64,000 bases of DNA from Clostridia bacterium (GTDB taxonomy: Bacteria; Bacillota; Clostridia; Oscillospirales; CAG-272): contig JAFVRO010000014.1 of assembly GCA_017504205.1 (NCBI GenBank), forward strand, positions 54,480 to 118,479, in the 5' to 3' direction. This document shows positions 33,030-42,978 of the stretch, piece by piece (the first letter of the stretch is position 1; each line of letters opens with the position of its first letter). Below the pieces are notes generated by a model, which searched no databases, was not told where the DNA came from, and was given only the letters and a program-made list of their open reading frames with translations. Made by a program: the position numbers and the translations under genes.

Positions 33030-36000
33030 TTATGTGTCTTTGTTGGTATCGTTTTTGGGCGCGCGAGGAAGCTTTTCCATACGGGCACTTGGAAGTGTAG
33101 TTCTTTCCCTCTTTTCCTTGCCCGTTTTTTTGAAAAACGGTGCGCGTTTGGGTGACTCTTGGGAAGGAGCAGAAGTAGGTGTCGATGTCATTCGCTCCGG
33201 CCTAACACTTGTGGGCGATTCGGGGACTTCGTCATTTAGCTTTTGTGGCTCCGTCGAAGTCGTTGAGGTCACTTGATTCTGTGGTACATCGCCGGAAGTT
33301 TCGGCATCATTTTTAATCGGTTCTGATGCTGTAGAAGCTTCCTGAGATTCGGTGATCTCTGAAGATTTTGCAACATTACGGGGGGTATCAATAGGTTTTA
33401 CTTCGGGAGCTTCCGCTTTTGGCACATCCTTTTGAGAATCAGGCTCTTGGGGTGTTTTTTTGGCGAATATTGAAAATATGCTCCTCTTTTTTCCAAGTAT
33501 ATCGGGCGCTACTGCTTCCATTAGTGTATAAAGTTGTGGAAATCCTTCAGTGATCTGCATAGCGCATTTTTTAACCAGTTTACGGCTCTTAGGTGCGTTT
33601 TCCTTTACAAAGGACTCAAAGAAGCGAAGAGTCAGTGATGATTCACCGCTTTTGTAGAGCAAATTCACGAGGGAGGCGTTGACGTCGAGCGTTTTACACA
33701 TTTTGCAGAAATCGACAGCTGCCTTGAAGGTAAGCTCGGCAAGCATTACGTTGTCTACCTTGATCTCATTAGCCGGAACCGTCTTATTCTTCTTTCTGAG
33801 TTCTGCCTGCTTATTTGCGACGTAGAGTGTACGCAGCTTTGCCATACACTTTCCATAGACTTCACCAAAGGATTGATTATTGGATGAGTCCAGAATGAAT
33901 GGGATAGCTAATGCGGTGTAATACTCAAGCGCGATCTCAGGGGTTATGGGCTTTAAAAATTTAGCGTCCTCGGAATAAAGCTTACCGAAATAATACTCAA
34001 GTAATTCAGCGGCATCAAGTGTCATACAAGGTGATTTTGCCAAGCTTATCAGCTGCTTTACTGCGCCCTGAACGTTATGGTTTCTCATTTGTTTATACAA
34101 ATTATCCGCCATAACGATCGTGGGGAATTCTTGAGCTGACGCATAGTCTGCGTTCGAGGTTATATATTCGGTAACGTACGGCAGGCAATCCTCACGAATC
34201 TGATATTTGAATGTCTCGGCGAGTTTTGAGGTTATGATAGGCTTAATTGCGGTCTGATAAAGTTCTGAATACAACTTACTTGCAAGAGGCGAGTTGATTT
34301 GTGTTAATGCAGAGCGCATCTCTTGGTCAAGAGCGATAAAATCAAACAGATTACGCTTTTTGCGGTTAGCCTCTACAAGTTTAAAGAGACCGTTTTCAAG
34401 TGCAGATATGACCTCATCGGGCATTTCCGCGTAATTGCCGCACAAAACAGCGATGGAATCAACCACTCCGTCAAGGCTTTTACCGAGTAACATATTACCG
34501 AGGAAGTATTCAAACACCTTGACGTTTTTAAGGTCAATAATTATTACTGCAAGCAGTTGTGCAGACATTGGGCGCAGGTTATACGGATCGCTGAAGATGA
34601 GATCTATAAGTTTTCTGTCTCCTGAGGCAAATGTTTTTTCGATACGGAGGAAGATGCTTCTGACTATGGATCTCTGCACCTTTGGTTCTTCGTCGGTTAT
34701 ATGTTCTTCGAAGAAATTTATAATTTTCTGTGAGAGCTTATCTGCCTCGGGAAGCTCCTCAAGCATAGCCCCTCTGACTATTGAGCGAAGGCCTGCGGGA
34801 AGCCCTGCGTAGTGGTTATTGAGGAAGGTGATGATCTGATCCTGTATCTGCTCACTTCTTATGGAGGCCATAAGCTTTTTGATGATATTTTCTTTTACAT
34901 CGTCATCTTCGTTCTCGAAGTCTTCGTCGAAAAAGTTAAGTAGCTGAGATTGGAGAAACTGACCGTAGAAAACGCGGGTAAGGTTTTCCATAATCACGAG
35001 CTTTGCTTCTTTGGTTTCGGTTATATAATTTTTGCGTATGAACTGAAATAGCTTTTCGCGCATAATGTCGGTATGGATAAGTGTAAGAACGGGCTCCATC
35101 ATTACCGCGCGGCATTCTTTTGTATCCGAGGGATAAAGCTTTTGAAGTTTTCCAAATACGTTGGGTGGGATAGCTCTCTTTTCGGATGAATATCTTGAGA
35201 GCGCAGCAAGCACGCAACATCTTTCGTCGGTTGCAAGGTATTGCTTAAATCTCTCATATGCGCATAGCAGGTTATAAATTGCGTCATCATTTGGAAGCAC
35301 ACCTGCGTCGTTATCTTCGGCATTTGTAATTTTATTGAAAAGCAGAATGATACTGCTCATATTTTCAAACTTATAATCTTGAGTTTTTGGCATCATGCGG
35401 CAAGCAAATTCGATAAAATTCGTGCGTTTTTGAGCATTCTCAAGCAAACTGTAAAGAAATTCAACGTCATGTTTATACTTTTTATATGTTGAATCCTCTT
35501 CCTTCACACCTATAACGGTATTATTCTTAAAATTGAATATGAAAGCGTTACTTTTATTGATCAGGGGGAGTTGTTGGTCAATACCGTATACGAATTTCAC
35601 ATTAAAGAAGGTCATATTCGATTTACGCACAGATGCTGAAAATGAAATTATTGAAACCCTTCTTCTGATATGATGAGGAAATACGGAGAGTATTTTATTA
35701 AGGAGTTCGATGGACTTTTGGGAGTATGATTCGATACTTGCATCAATATCTATATATATTGATTTTGAGCCCTTACCTGAAGTTGTTACAAGGAGGGCGT
35801 AAATCAGACCATGGAGCAGACGTGAGTCATATTCTTCAGTCAATGTGCTTACGTCGCCGACGGACTCCGGAATATAATTAAGTTGGGGATAATCGACGGA
35901 TGGTGCATCGCTATTAACTGAAATGTGGGTGACGTCATCAAAGCCACAGGCGAAATTGGATGGAGAAAAAAGTGAAAAATCGGATGAGGTGATAAGGGAT

Positions 36001-36338
36001 TCTGTCTCCTCTTCGGAGAGGACGAGTGAATGCGCAAAATGGCCGTGCGCCTCGCCAGTAAAATCCTCGGACAAAAAGCTCACGCAGGACTGTATAAGCT
36101 CGCCTGTCTTTTTTGAAAAGTAAGACATATACACCGGTGGCATTCTATCATCCAGAATCAACTGCTTTTCTGCGTCGGTATATTTATAATTTTTGTTATA
36201 TTCGCAAAGCTTAAGGATATTTTCTTTAATGTACAGTTCATTGATGCCGCTACTTACCGCGAAGGTGTCATAGCTCAATTCCTTTTTATACAAGCTCAGC
36301 TTTGCGGGGACCTTTGCATACAGATGTTGTTTTGCCAT
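33030..36338 (-). CDS. Giant GAP1-like (GTPase-associated) protein with HEAT-like body and Pro/Ser/Thr tail
   Basis: 1102 residues from ATG at 36338 (AAAAGGA 8 bases upstream); an in-frame Met 19 codons earlier adds no family-like sequence. The first 110 residues have the order HLYAKV...LSYDTFAVSSGI...MPPVYMSYF...FTGEAHGHFAHSLVL, which looks like the N-terminal type 2 domain of GTPase-associated protein 1: the F/YxGxxGNFFAHxLV block is recognisable. Residues about 165-236 (LLHGLIYALLV...IDIDASIESYSQK...FPHHIRRRVSIISFS) resemble the GAP1 middle domain. Helical repeats fill about 300-960 and are HEAT-like in hydrophobic periodicity. Residues about 970-1102 are disordered, rich in Pro/Ser/Thr/Glu, ending basic. 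Likely a cytosolic scaffold of the operon's GTPase machine. The domain names are from memory and need a profile search. Confidence 0.7.
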   Translation of the reverse strand: MAKQHLYAKVPAKLSLYKKELSYDTFAVSSGINELYIKENILKLCEYNKNYKYTDAEKQLILDDRMPPVYMSYFSKKTGELIQSCVSFLSEDFTGEAHGHFAHSLVLSEEETESLITSSDFSLFSPSNFACGFDDVTHISVNSDAPSVDYPQLNYIPESVGDVSTLTEEYDSRLLHGLIYALLVTTSGKGSKSIYIDIDASIESYSQKSIELLNKILSVFPHHIRRRVSIISFSASVRKSNMTFFNVKFVYGIDQQLPLINKSNAFIFNFKNNTVIGVKEEDSTYKKYKHDVEFLYSLLENAQKRTNFIEFACRMMPKTQDYKFENMSSIILLFNKITNAEDNDAGVLPNDDAIYNLLCAYERFKQYLATDERCCVLAALSRYSSEKRAIPPNVFGKLQKLYPSDTKECRAVMMEPVLTLIHTDIMREKLFQFIRKNYITETKEAKLVIMENLTRVFYGQFLQSQLLNFFDEDFENEDDDVKENIIKKLMASIRSEQIQDQIITFLNNHYAGLPAGLRSIVRGAMLEELPEADKLSQKIINFFEEHITDEEPKVQRSIVRSIFLRIEKTFASGDRKLIDLIFSDPYNLRPMSAQLLAVIIIDLKNVKVFEYFLGNMLLGKSLDGVVDSIAVLCGNYAEMPDEVISALENGLFKLVEANRKKRNLFDFIALDQEMRSALTQINSPLASKLYSELYQTAIKPIITSKLAETFKYQIREDCLPYVTEYITSNADYASAQEFPTIVMADNLYKQMRNHNVQGAVKQLISLAKSPCMTLDAAELLEYYFGKLYSEDAKFLKPITPEIALEYYTALAIPFILDSSNNQSFGEVYGKCMAKLRTLYVANKQAELRKKNKTVPANEIKVDNVMLAELTFKAAVDFCKMCKTLDVNASLVNLLYKSGESSLTLRFFESFVKENAPKSRKLVKKCAMQITEGFPQLYTLMEAVAPDILGKKRSIFSIFAKKTPQEPDSQKDVPKAEAPEVKPIDTPRNVAKSSEITESQEASTASEPIKNDAETSGDVPQNQVTSTTSTEPQKLNDEVPESPTSVRPERMTSTPTSAPSQESPKRAPFFKKTGKEKRERTTLPSARMEKLPRAPKNDTNKDT

Positions 36339-36363
36339 TTTTGTTTTCCTTTTCAATATTATC

Positions 36364-36411
36364 AAATCATCCGAATGATTCAGACGGATTGTCAACCATT
36401 CGGATGATTCT
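36364..36411 (-). other. Intra-operon 12-base-pair hairpin
   Basis: ATCATCCGAATG (36366-36377) is the exact inverted repeat of CATTCGGATGAT (36397-36408) with a 19-base loop, lying between the genes at 36431 and 36338. No U-run follows, so it may be a processing or stability element, or a weak attenuator. Confidence 0.55.
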
Positions 36412-36430
36412 TTTAGGGTATAGGATCTGA

Positions 36431-37648
36431 TTATTTAATAATCGCTCCGATGATCATATCAAGAATGGGATAGAAGGTAATGAGTGAGAGCAGGAATACG
36501 ATAATTTTTCCTGCAATCTTACCACCGAACTTATTGGATCTGGAGATGCTCTTTTTATCGAAGCTTTCAATAGCATCTGCCAATGCATCGATATCACCGA
36601 GGGAGTCGCTGCCTGCATCCATATTGGTGATATTATTCATGAAGTAAGAAAGATGCTCAAAATCAGTTTCATAGAAGGTTTCAACATCTTCAAAGCCTTC
36701 AATGCTGAAGCATGCTTCAGGGAGAGACTGTGTAGGCTCAAGCTGAGAGGCACTGCTATTAGCATAGAGAAGCACCTTAGTCATATTATCGCAGAAGCTT
36801 TCAACGATCTTATCGCCGTTTGCTTCAATGATATCAAGGTTATTTTCCAGTGTCTGGCAGTTTGCAAGTATCTTTTTGATACCTGAAATGAGCTTGATCT
36901 CTTTTACGATCTTACCTATGCTTATAAATGAGACCAGAAGTCCGACAATTATACCGATAGCGTTAGGAACGTATCTGAGGAGGAGGGGGAGATCACCCAA
37001 AGAGGATATGAGCGACGCGAGTCTGTTATCGGTAAAGAAGGTTACTAAACCGATAATGGAAAGTATGAAGGTAATTCCCCAGAGTATGATATAGGTAACG
37101 AGTTTGGGCATGCACCTGCTAACGCTATCTGTATCAACATTGAGTTCGTCCTTCTTTTCCTGAACGCGCTCACGGATAGCATTGACGTTGGACTGCTGCA
37201 TTTTGAAGTTATGGCAGATCTTAGCCTTCTGCTGTGCGAGATACTCCTCGAACAGTTCAGCTATTCTCTTTTCCTCATCGTATTCGTCCTCAAAGAAATC
37301 TACGATAAATCCGATTGGAACGTATTTATCCTTAGTATTCGGGAACTTGAGGAAAACATATCTCATATTTGCGGTACTGACCCTAATGCTTACATTTTTA
37401 CCGCCCATGAGCATCTTTTCAAGCCAATCTATGTTCATGCACTGATAGATGCGCTCATACTGATCGCTATCTATATGGTTGGATGAGAAGATGGTTTCGA
37501 TATCCTTTTTGCAACGCTCTGCCTCGGGCGTGCTGATATTCATCATAATGTTCTTAAAATCGACTATATGATCCTTAACCCATTCCATGGCTTGTTCCAT
37601 GATATAGTTGGTGGATCTACGGTCTGTTTTCCATTGACATTCAAACAT
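36431..37648 (-). CDS. Three-helix membrane protein of the GTPase operon
   Basis: 405 residues from ATG at 37648 (AGAAAGG upstream); a GTG at 37660 is directly at the ribosome site. About 180 cytosolic N-terminal residues, mostly helical and acidic, lead to two transmembrane segments at about 187-210 (LVTYIILWGITFILSIIGLVTFF) and 235-255 (AIGIIVGLLVSFISIG). A second soluble stretch of about 100 residues is followed by a C-terminal transmembrane segment (KIIVFLLSLITFYPILDMIIGAII). No known domain is recognised. A likely role is to anchor the soluble GTPase and GAP1-like proteins to the cytoplasmic face, mirroring the VWA protein outside. Confidence 0.7.
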   Translation of the reverse strand: MFECQWKTDRRSTNYIMEQAMEWVKDHIVDFKNIMMNISTPEAERCKKDIETIFSSNHIDSDQYERIYQCMNIDWLEKMLMGGKNVSIRVSTANMRYVFLKFPNTKDKYVPIGFIVDFFEDEYDEEKRIAELFEEYLAQQKAKICHNFKMQQSNVNAIRERVQEKKDELNVDTDSVSRCMPKLVTYIILWGITFILSIIGLVTFFTDNRLASLISSLGDLPLLLRYVPNAIGIIVGLLVSFISIGKIVKEIKLISGIKKILANCQTLENNLDIIEANGDKIVESFCDNMTKVLLYANSSASQLEPTQSLPEACFSIEGFEDVETFYETDFEHLSYFMNNITNMDAGSDSLGDIDALADAIESFDKKSISRSNKFGGKIAGKIIVFLLSLITFYPILDMIIGAIIK

Positions 37649-37714
37649 AATGTTATTCACCTTTCTGTTAACCTTTTAACGCGTATCAAAGACACTTTAA
37701 ATCAAGGTTATAGT

Positions 37715-40315
37715 TTATTTTTTAGAGTTCTTGAGTTTAGCAAACCTTTGGCACGCATAGCTTTCGTCCTTACACTGACGGCGCTTAAGCTCCAGTGCGC
37801 TGATCGCTTTCGAATGGATGCAGCTTGTATCACCGAGTACCAGGTCGATCACGTTCAAAACAACGAATACATCGGAGCAATCAGCGGTATTACCTTCAAG
37901 GATTGAGATAATATTATCGGCTATTGCCTCGAGTGTTGGCTTTATACCCACGGCGAGCGGGATATAGAGGCTTCCATTATTATAAAGATCATTCTGCGCT
38001 TTAAAGAGCTCAACAAGAATATTATAAGTCTTGGCAGGCTTTTGGTCAATTTCGATGTATGAAACGGACGATTTAATGATTCTGAGAAGAGCATTCCGGT
38101 ATGCAGAATTTACGTTTACGTTATTTGCGGCAAGAGGTGCGGTATGCATTGCTCTATAATACTCGTTATAAATTTCAAGGGCGTCGATCACATTTTCGCA
38201 GTTATAACTGAGCTTTTTGAGGGTATCAAGAGTTACAATTTCACTGTCGCCGCCGGAATGGCTACCGATCCACTCATCGAGTGCTTCAAGAGATACAGGA
38301 TAACCGTTCAAGCACTCAACACCGTCCTCTGCCCAAAGGGTCATGAGTCTCTGAAGGAGCTGAACGATGGTCTGTTGTCTTGTGGCGAGCTTCTGAACAA
38401 CCTCGTAATTGAATACGGTTTCATTTGCGATCACGAGATCGCTTGGAATATTTACGTCGCGGAAGCCTGCGAAAAGGTTAGTCCACAGATATTCGGAAAC
38501 GCTATCAAGCTGTGAGTAATAATCCGCTTTCATTTGCTCGAACTGAGCTTGAATGGTTGCGTTAAGCTCGGCAGCCTCTTGATTTCTTTGGGCTTCGTTC
38601 TCTTGATTCTCGCGCTCCATGCGAGCCTGGCTCTCGGTGGTGATCCTTGTTCTTTCGGTTTCCTGACTGTAAACGAACTCGGTTCTCTTTTCCTCTTCCT
38701 GACGTGCGAAGTCCTCCTCACGATCTCTCTGCGCCTGAATCTCATCGAAGAGAGCGATTTCTGCGCGAAGCTTTTCTCTGAGGCTGATAATTACGTTCTC
38801 AAAGAGCGGAATAGTGGCAAGCCACGTTGCCTCTGTTCTTCTGTTGGGGTAAATCGCGTTTCGCTCATAATCGTATCCGTCGAGCAGTGAGTCGCAGGTG
38901 GAGATAAGATTTTCGGCACGTTGACGCTCATCATAATTCTGAATGGCGCTTACAAAGGAAAGGGTACGCTGAGCGATCTGGTCAGATGCGCTTGCCACCC
39001 AAGAGGCTACAGTATCCTGACCGTAAATGAGCACAGCCTTATCAAAGGGGGCAACATTATCCGTGTTATATACATATATTTTCACGGTATTAACGTCAAG
39101 TGCGCTCGTTACATCCTCAAGGGTTGTACAGGAATAGAAACGGTTTTCGAGATCCCTGCACTGCATATAGTACTCTTCTCTGCGAAGGAGATCGCCCTGG
39201 TACGCGATACGGTCAAAAATTCTACTGTCAAGATAAGGATCAGCGCCTGCCTGAGTGCATCTGTCGTAATAATTATCAAAGATCATTCTTTGGATTTCTA
39301 CGTACTTCAGCATTTGAGCGAGTGTCTCGTCGACTGAATCTGTCATCTGTTCAATTCTATCTCCAAATTCCGCCTGGCTTGTAAAGAAGTCGATCAAGGA
39401 GTTTATGCCCTGGTATGAGCCTTCGTTACTGCCAACGAAAAGTTGGAATTTGGTAAAGAACTGAGCAACCTCGTCATTATAGTCGCAAACGAAGTCAATA
39501 AAGTCGCGCTGGTCATAATCGAGCGATGAATACTTTGAGTTATAAGTCTGTGGATATTCCGTAGAGTTTACATCAATAACTATTCTATCGTCGTAGGGGG
39601 TTCTGGCATTGCAGTTTGCACCGGAGATGATCATCAGTGAGTATGAGCCGTACTCGTCGAAGTCATCTTCATTACATCCGACGATGCAAGAGAAGTCATT
39701 TCTTAGGGTATAGCTGAAGTACTTATAAAGATAGATCAGGAGTGCGTTTGCGTAGTCGCGGAGCATATAGTCCTCAACACCTGAGAGCACCACGAGAACG
39801 CTGTTTTTACAATAAAGTCTGGTAAGTATTTCGCGGATCTCATCCCGGTAATCCTCGAAGATACTTGTATCAGGGGTATAAGTGGGATAATAAGGTTCGG
39901 GATCGTAATTACAATAGCTTGCTGCACTTTGAGGATTGCGCTGATTTTCACTGAGCGTATCGTTATTGCAGAATTCAAGCTTAAGCATTTTTTCGAACAC
40001 TTCGTCACTCAAGGCTATATCGCTTGACGGGATCCTTGTGCAGATAGAATGATAGTAATTCTGAGCTCTGCTGAAGCTACCGTGAGCGGGGGCATACATT
40101 GTTGAAATAAACGAAAGTATTCCCTTTTCAACATTCAAGCCTGTTCTGAGGGCGTAGTGGCTGTTTTTATGCTTGGTATCGCTGAATATTTTATTCTGAC
40201 TTGCCTCGTCTTCGATAAGATACTGAATATCAATATCCATATCGGAGGTCTGGCTTATCGTACCGTATCCGTTACCCGTATTACCGTAAAGTAATTGATA
40301 GTATCTGTTTTCCAT
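37715..40315 (-). CDS. GAP1-like N-terminus plus coiled coil, large cytosolic protein
   Basis: 866 residues, ATG with AAAGGTAAG 7 bases upstream. It opens YYQLLYGNTGNGYGTISQTSD, which is reminiscent of the GAP1 N-terminal type 1 opening (Q-x-L-Y-G-x-x-x-G-H/Y-x-x-I/L-x-x-S). Residues about 160-214 (REILTRLYCKNSVLVVLSGVEDYMLRDYANALLIYLYKYFSYTLRNDFSCIVGC) match by eye the middle domain of the 1102-residue protein at 33030. Residues about 515-597 are a strongly charged coiled coil (Glu, Gln, Arg rich). The C-terminal third is helical. The two GAP1-like genes in this operon flank the small membrane protein gene. Function inferred: partner or scaffold for the adjacent GTPase. Confidence 0.65.
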   Translation of the reverse strand: MENRYYQLLYGNTGNGYGTISQTSDMDIDIQYLIEDEASQNKIFSDTKHKNSHYALRTGLNVEKGILSFISTMYAPAHGSFSRAQNYYHSICTRIPSSDIALSDEVFEKMLKLEFCNNDTLSENQRNPQSAASYCNYDPEPYYPTYTPDTSIFEDYRDEIREILTRLYCKNSVLVVLSGVEDYMLRDYANALLIYLYKYFSYTLRNDFSCIVGCNEDDFDEYGSYSLMIISGANCNARTPYDDRIVIDVNSTEYPQTYNSKYSSLDYDQRDFIDFVCDYNDEVAQFFTKFQLFVGSNEGSYQGINSLIDFFTSQAEFGDRIEQMTDSVDETLAQMLKYVEIQRMIFDNYYDRCTQAGADPYLDSRIFDRIAYQGDLLRREEYYMQCRDLENRFYSCTTLEDVTSALDVNTVKIYVYNTDNVAPFDKAVLIYGQDTVASWVASASDQIAQRTLSFVSAIQNYDERQRAENLISTCDSLLDGYDYERNAIYPNRRTEATWLATIPLFENVIISLREKLRAEIALFDEIQAQRDREEDFARQEEEKRTEFVYSQETERTRITTESQARMERENQENEAQRNQEAAELNATIQAQFEQMKADYYSQLDSVSEYLWTNLFAGFRDVNIPSDLVIANETVFNYEVVQKLATRQQTIVQLLQRLMTLWAEDGVECLNGYPVSLEALDEWIGSHSGGDSEIVTLDTLKKLSYNCENVIDALEIYNEYYRAMHTAPLAANNVNVNSAYRNALLRIIKSSVSYIEIDQKPAKTYNILVELFKAQNDLYNNGSLYIPLAVGIKPTLEAIADNIISILEGNTADCSDVFVVLNVIDLVLGDTSCIHSKAISALELKRRQCKDESYACQRFAKLKNSKK

Positions 40316-40377
40316 ATTCTTACCTTTTGCTTAAAGCTTAGCCTTTCTTAAGATATGTTTTGATGCGTATAACTCGA

Positions 40378-42123
40378 TCAGTTTTTCTTTTCAGGCGCGT
40401 TTTTAAGCATGCCGTCTCTATACAGGACGTAAAGCAAGGGGATAGCTACCATAATAGGCTGAGGATTCTTTTTCTCTTCACCGTCATCAAGTGAATCGGA
40501 CTGAGCGGTGAATCCCATAGGAGCAACGGGAACATATGCGGGAGCGAACTCTGCATAGTCGTCGGAGATACTCTGGAATATATCCTGAGCGTTTGTTCCG
40601 AGGAGGAAGTCCTCCATAAGCTGCTTGAAGTACTCCCAAACAGTGTCATCCCATTCACCGGACTGTCTGCTATAGATTCTGGATTGAATCATCTTGTCAT
40701 AGACCTCGGTGTTGATAGTTGAGAGAGCGTCTGCGAAGGGCTCAGCAGCGAGTTCCTTATTGCCTTCGAGGTTATATCTATCGAACTTATTAATGATAGT
40801 TACGATGGTTGAGAAGCGGTGGTTGGGCTTACCGGTAATAGCATCTACATAGTTTCTGAGGCAGGTATAGATGGTATTGGGATCGTATGCAACATTCTCC
40901 TCGTATTCGTCATCGTCGTTATCGTTACCGGGTTGAATGACCTGTTCGGGGGTAACGAAGCAGAACATATGTCTTGCGGAGAAGAGTGCAAGAGACGTGG
41001 TAAGGTTATAGTCATTGAGTTCACCGTTTTCCTTGACCATGATCTCACCGGGACCGTCAACGAACACGTAAATTGCGCTCTTAGCGGATGCGGGATCCTC
41101 ACGGGTTCCCTTCTTAGTAACGAGGATGGAGGTATAGGGTACCTCTTCGAGTTTAACCTCGGTTTTAGGGCAAGCCTTACCTGCGTTGTAATACTCAAGC
41201 ATCTGGGATATTACGTTATCGTCGGTATTGAGTGAGGTAAACGTAATATTCTGGAAGCTGAAGAAGGGTTTATTCAAAATTGCTCTGTTAAGTGAGCAAA
41301 GGTAGGTGGTTTTTCCTGAGTTATGTGAGCCGAAGAAAACTATCGGGATCATCTTATGATGTCCGTACTCTCTGGGGAATCGGATTCCGCAGTGACGGCA
41401 GGACTTTTTGACCTGAGCCATACCTCTGTCGGTCTTAATGTAGAGATCATCCGGTACTCCGTCTTCGCTACATGAGAGCTTGATGCTGAGCGGAATAGCG
41501 TTATTTCCGTCCGCGATGGTTGTGAGGTAATTGAGCATACCAACTACCTGTTTACCTTCGTTTTCAAAGTCGAAACGGGTATTCTTCGCGAAGCATTTTG
41601 CAAAGATCTCCTGAACGAAGGAAATGGTAACGGGATTCTTTCTGATAGCGCTGAACTTATCCTTCGCAGTTCTTGAGTTAGCGGGTGTGCTGAGAACTCC
41701 GTTAACAATGCCGATAAAGGAGCTGAACACTGCAAATGAGTCGTCCTCGTCGATAGCACCGTCAAGAATGTCACTTACTACCTCGCAAATTCTCTGCTTT
41801 TTGCTCTCGAAGCCTATCTTATTCATAATGTACTTAAGAATGATAGGAGAGGTCACGCTAAACTCGTAGAAGTTATCCTCAGAGTTAGGAATTCCGTTAG
41901 TGGAAAGAGATATCTTAACGCCATCGTAGGTTTCTCTCTCAGCGTCATCACTATTTTCGATGATAAACTGTTCGTCTACAAGGAACTTGAAAATAAAGTT
42001 CCTCTGAAAATTATTTCTTATGTTATCTTCCGTAATGAGCGGATAGATATACTCACTTATATCATACACCACGTCGCGGGCAATAAATTTTCTACCGCAG
42101 CGAGGGCAAATAATATCGTGCAT
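40378..42123 (-). CDS. P-loop GTPase with a zinc ribbon split by a helical insertion
   Basis: 581 residues, ATG with GGAGG 6 bases upstream. Cys6 and Cys9 (ICPRCG) start a zinc knuckle whose second half may be Cys242 and Cys245 (SCRHCG), separated by about 230 helical residues. The GTPase domain follows: Walker A GSHNSGKTT (265-273), a D-G-P-G switch-II motif at 356-359 (FVDGPGE), and N-K-F-D at 445-448, the guanine-specificity motif. All three identify a TRAFAC-like GTPase. A conserved Arg/His catalytic residue cannot be assigned. The family placement (close to 'double GTPase' conflict-system proteins) is inference. It lies between the 272-residue protein and the GAP1-like protein. Confidence 0.8.
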   Translation of the reverse strand: MHDIICPRCGRKFIARDVVYDISEYIYPLITEDNIRNNFQRNFIFKFLVDEQFIIENSDDAERETYDGVKISLSTNGIPNSEDNFYEFSVTSPIILKYIMNKIGFESKKQRICEVVSDILDGAIDEDDSFAVFSSFIGIVNGVLSTPANSRTAKDKFSAIRKNPVTISFVQEIFAKCFAKNTRFDFENEGKQVVGMLNYLTTIADGNNAIPLSIKLSCSEDGVPDDLYIKTDRGMAQVKKSCRHCGIRFPREYGHHKMIPIVFFGSHNSGKTTYLCSLNRAILNKPFFSFQNITFTSLNTDDNVISQMLEYYNAGKACPKTEVKLEEVPYTSILVTKKGTREDPASAKSAIYVFVDGPGEIMVKENGELNDYNLTTSLALFSARHMFCFVTPEQVIQPGNDNDDDEYEENVAYDPNTIYTCLRNYVDAITGKPNHRFSTIVTIINKFDRYNLEGNKELAAEPFADALSTINTEVYDKMIQSRIYSRQSGEWDDTVWEYFKQLMEDFLLGTNAQDIFQSISDDYAEFAPAYVPVAPMGFTAQSDSLDDGEEKKNPQPIMVAIPLLYVLYRDGMLKNAPEKKN

Positions 42124-42159
42124 AATAAACCTCCGTACTGTTTGATTTGATTGATAATT

Positions 42160-42978
42160 TTAATTATTGAGTGCGTTTGAGATTATTGACGCCAAGGAAA
42201 CTATCTTAACGGTACCTTCCTCGACCTCTTTGTAGTAGAGATAATCAATCGGGAAGTAGAGTTCACCGCCATAATTGAATATTCTCGAATATACGTTTGA
42301 GCCTCTTTCAGTTTTCTGGAAGAATATTGGCTCTATGCCATCCGGAACCTCATGTGTGTCGGAGTCCTCGTCCTGTTTGTACGCTACGCATACGTTAACC
42401 GGACCGATCTCATCCTCGACCTTCTTTTTCTTGAAGAGCTTATCGAAAAGGCTCTGCTTGACCTCTTCCTTCTGAAGAATATATTCTCTTTCGTTCTTGT
42501 TAATAAATATGAGACGGCAGAGGTAATCCTTTCCCTCTTCGCCTTCAACAGCCTTCATGACGGAGGTGTTGTTATCATAGATCACGAAAACGAAGACCTT
42601 ATCCTCGGGATCAAATCTACCGATGAGAATTGAAGTGGTTTTTTCATAATCCTTATGAATTATATGGTCATAGAAAGCAAATCTTTTGCCTTCTTCGCTA
42701 CCAAGGGCGCTACTTTGAGAAATTACGGTATCCTTCATAACCGCATCAATATCACCCTCTACGCCCCATACGTTATGGTATGCTTTCTCGATAATCTTGA
42801 AAGCATATTTTTTAACGGCTTCACGGCTGAGGAGAATATCGTTGGAATCGTTTTCGCCCATGATCTCCTTAGCGTCGATGGAAACGACGAAAAGCTTATA
42901 GCTGTCATTAGAGAGGCAGGATAGAGCAAATCCGCCTTTCTGCTGAGAGATATTCATACCTTTGATCTTTGGTGCCAT
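42160..42978 (-). CDS. Unassigned protein of the GTPase operon (272 residues)
   Basis: Not recognised. 272 residues whose ATG overlaps the preceding gene's stop by one base (TAATG), with GGAGGTG upstream; translational coupling is likely. It is a mix of beta strands and short helices (SYKLFVVSIDAKEI, TSILIGRFD, KVFVFVIYDN) with a Lys-rich stretch FDKLFKKKKVEDE at about 180. It has no transmembrane segment or signal peptide, so it is cytosolic. The even spacing of strand pairs could suit a Rossmann-like or beta-barrel fold, but no motif supports a choice. Probably a dedicated subunit of the operon's complex. Confidence 0.65.
   Translation of the reverse strand: MAPKIKGMNISQQKGGFALSCLSNDSYKLFVVSIDAKEIMGENDSNDILLSREAVKKYAFKIIEKAYHNVWGVEGDIDAVMKDTVISQSSALGSEEGKRFAFYDHIIHKDYEKTTSILIGRFDPEDKVFVFVIYDNNTSVMKAVEGEEGKDYLCRLIFINKNEREYILQKEEVKQSLFDKLFKKKKVEDEIGPVNVCVAYKQDEDSDTHEVPDGIEPIFFQKTERGSNVYSRIFNYGGELYFPIDYLYYKEVEEGTVKIVSLASIISNALNN

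Noticed and set aside
36364..36411. Intrinsic terminator inside the GTPase operon
   Set aside because: The stem is strong but no U tract follows on the minus strand, so transcription most likely continues.
36431..37660. GTG start for the membrane protein at 37660
   Set aside because: The GTG overlaps the AGAAAGG ribosome site; ATG at 37648 is better placed.
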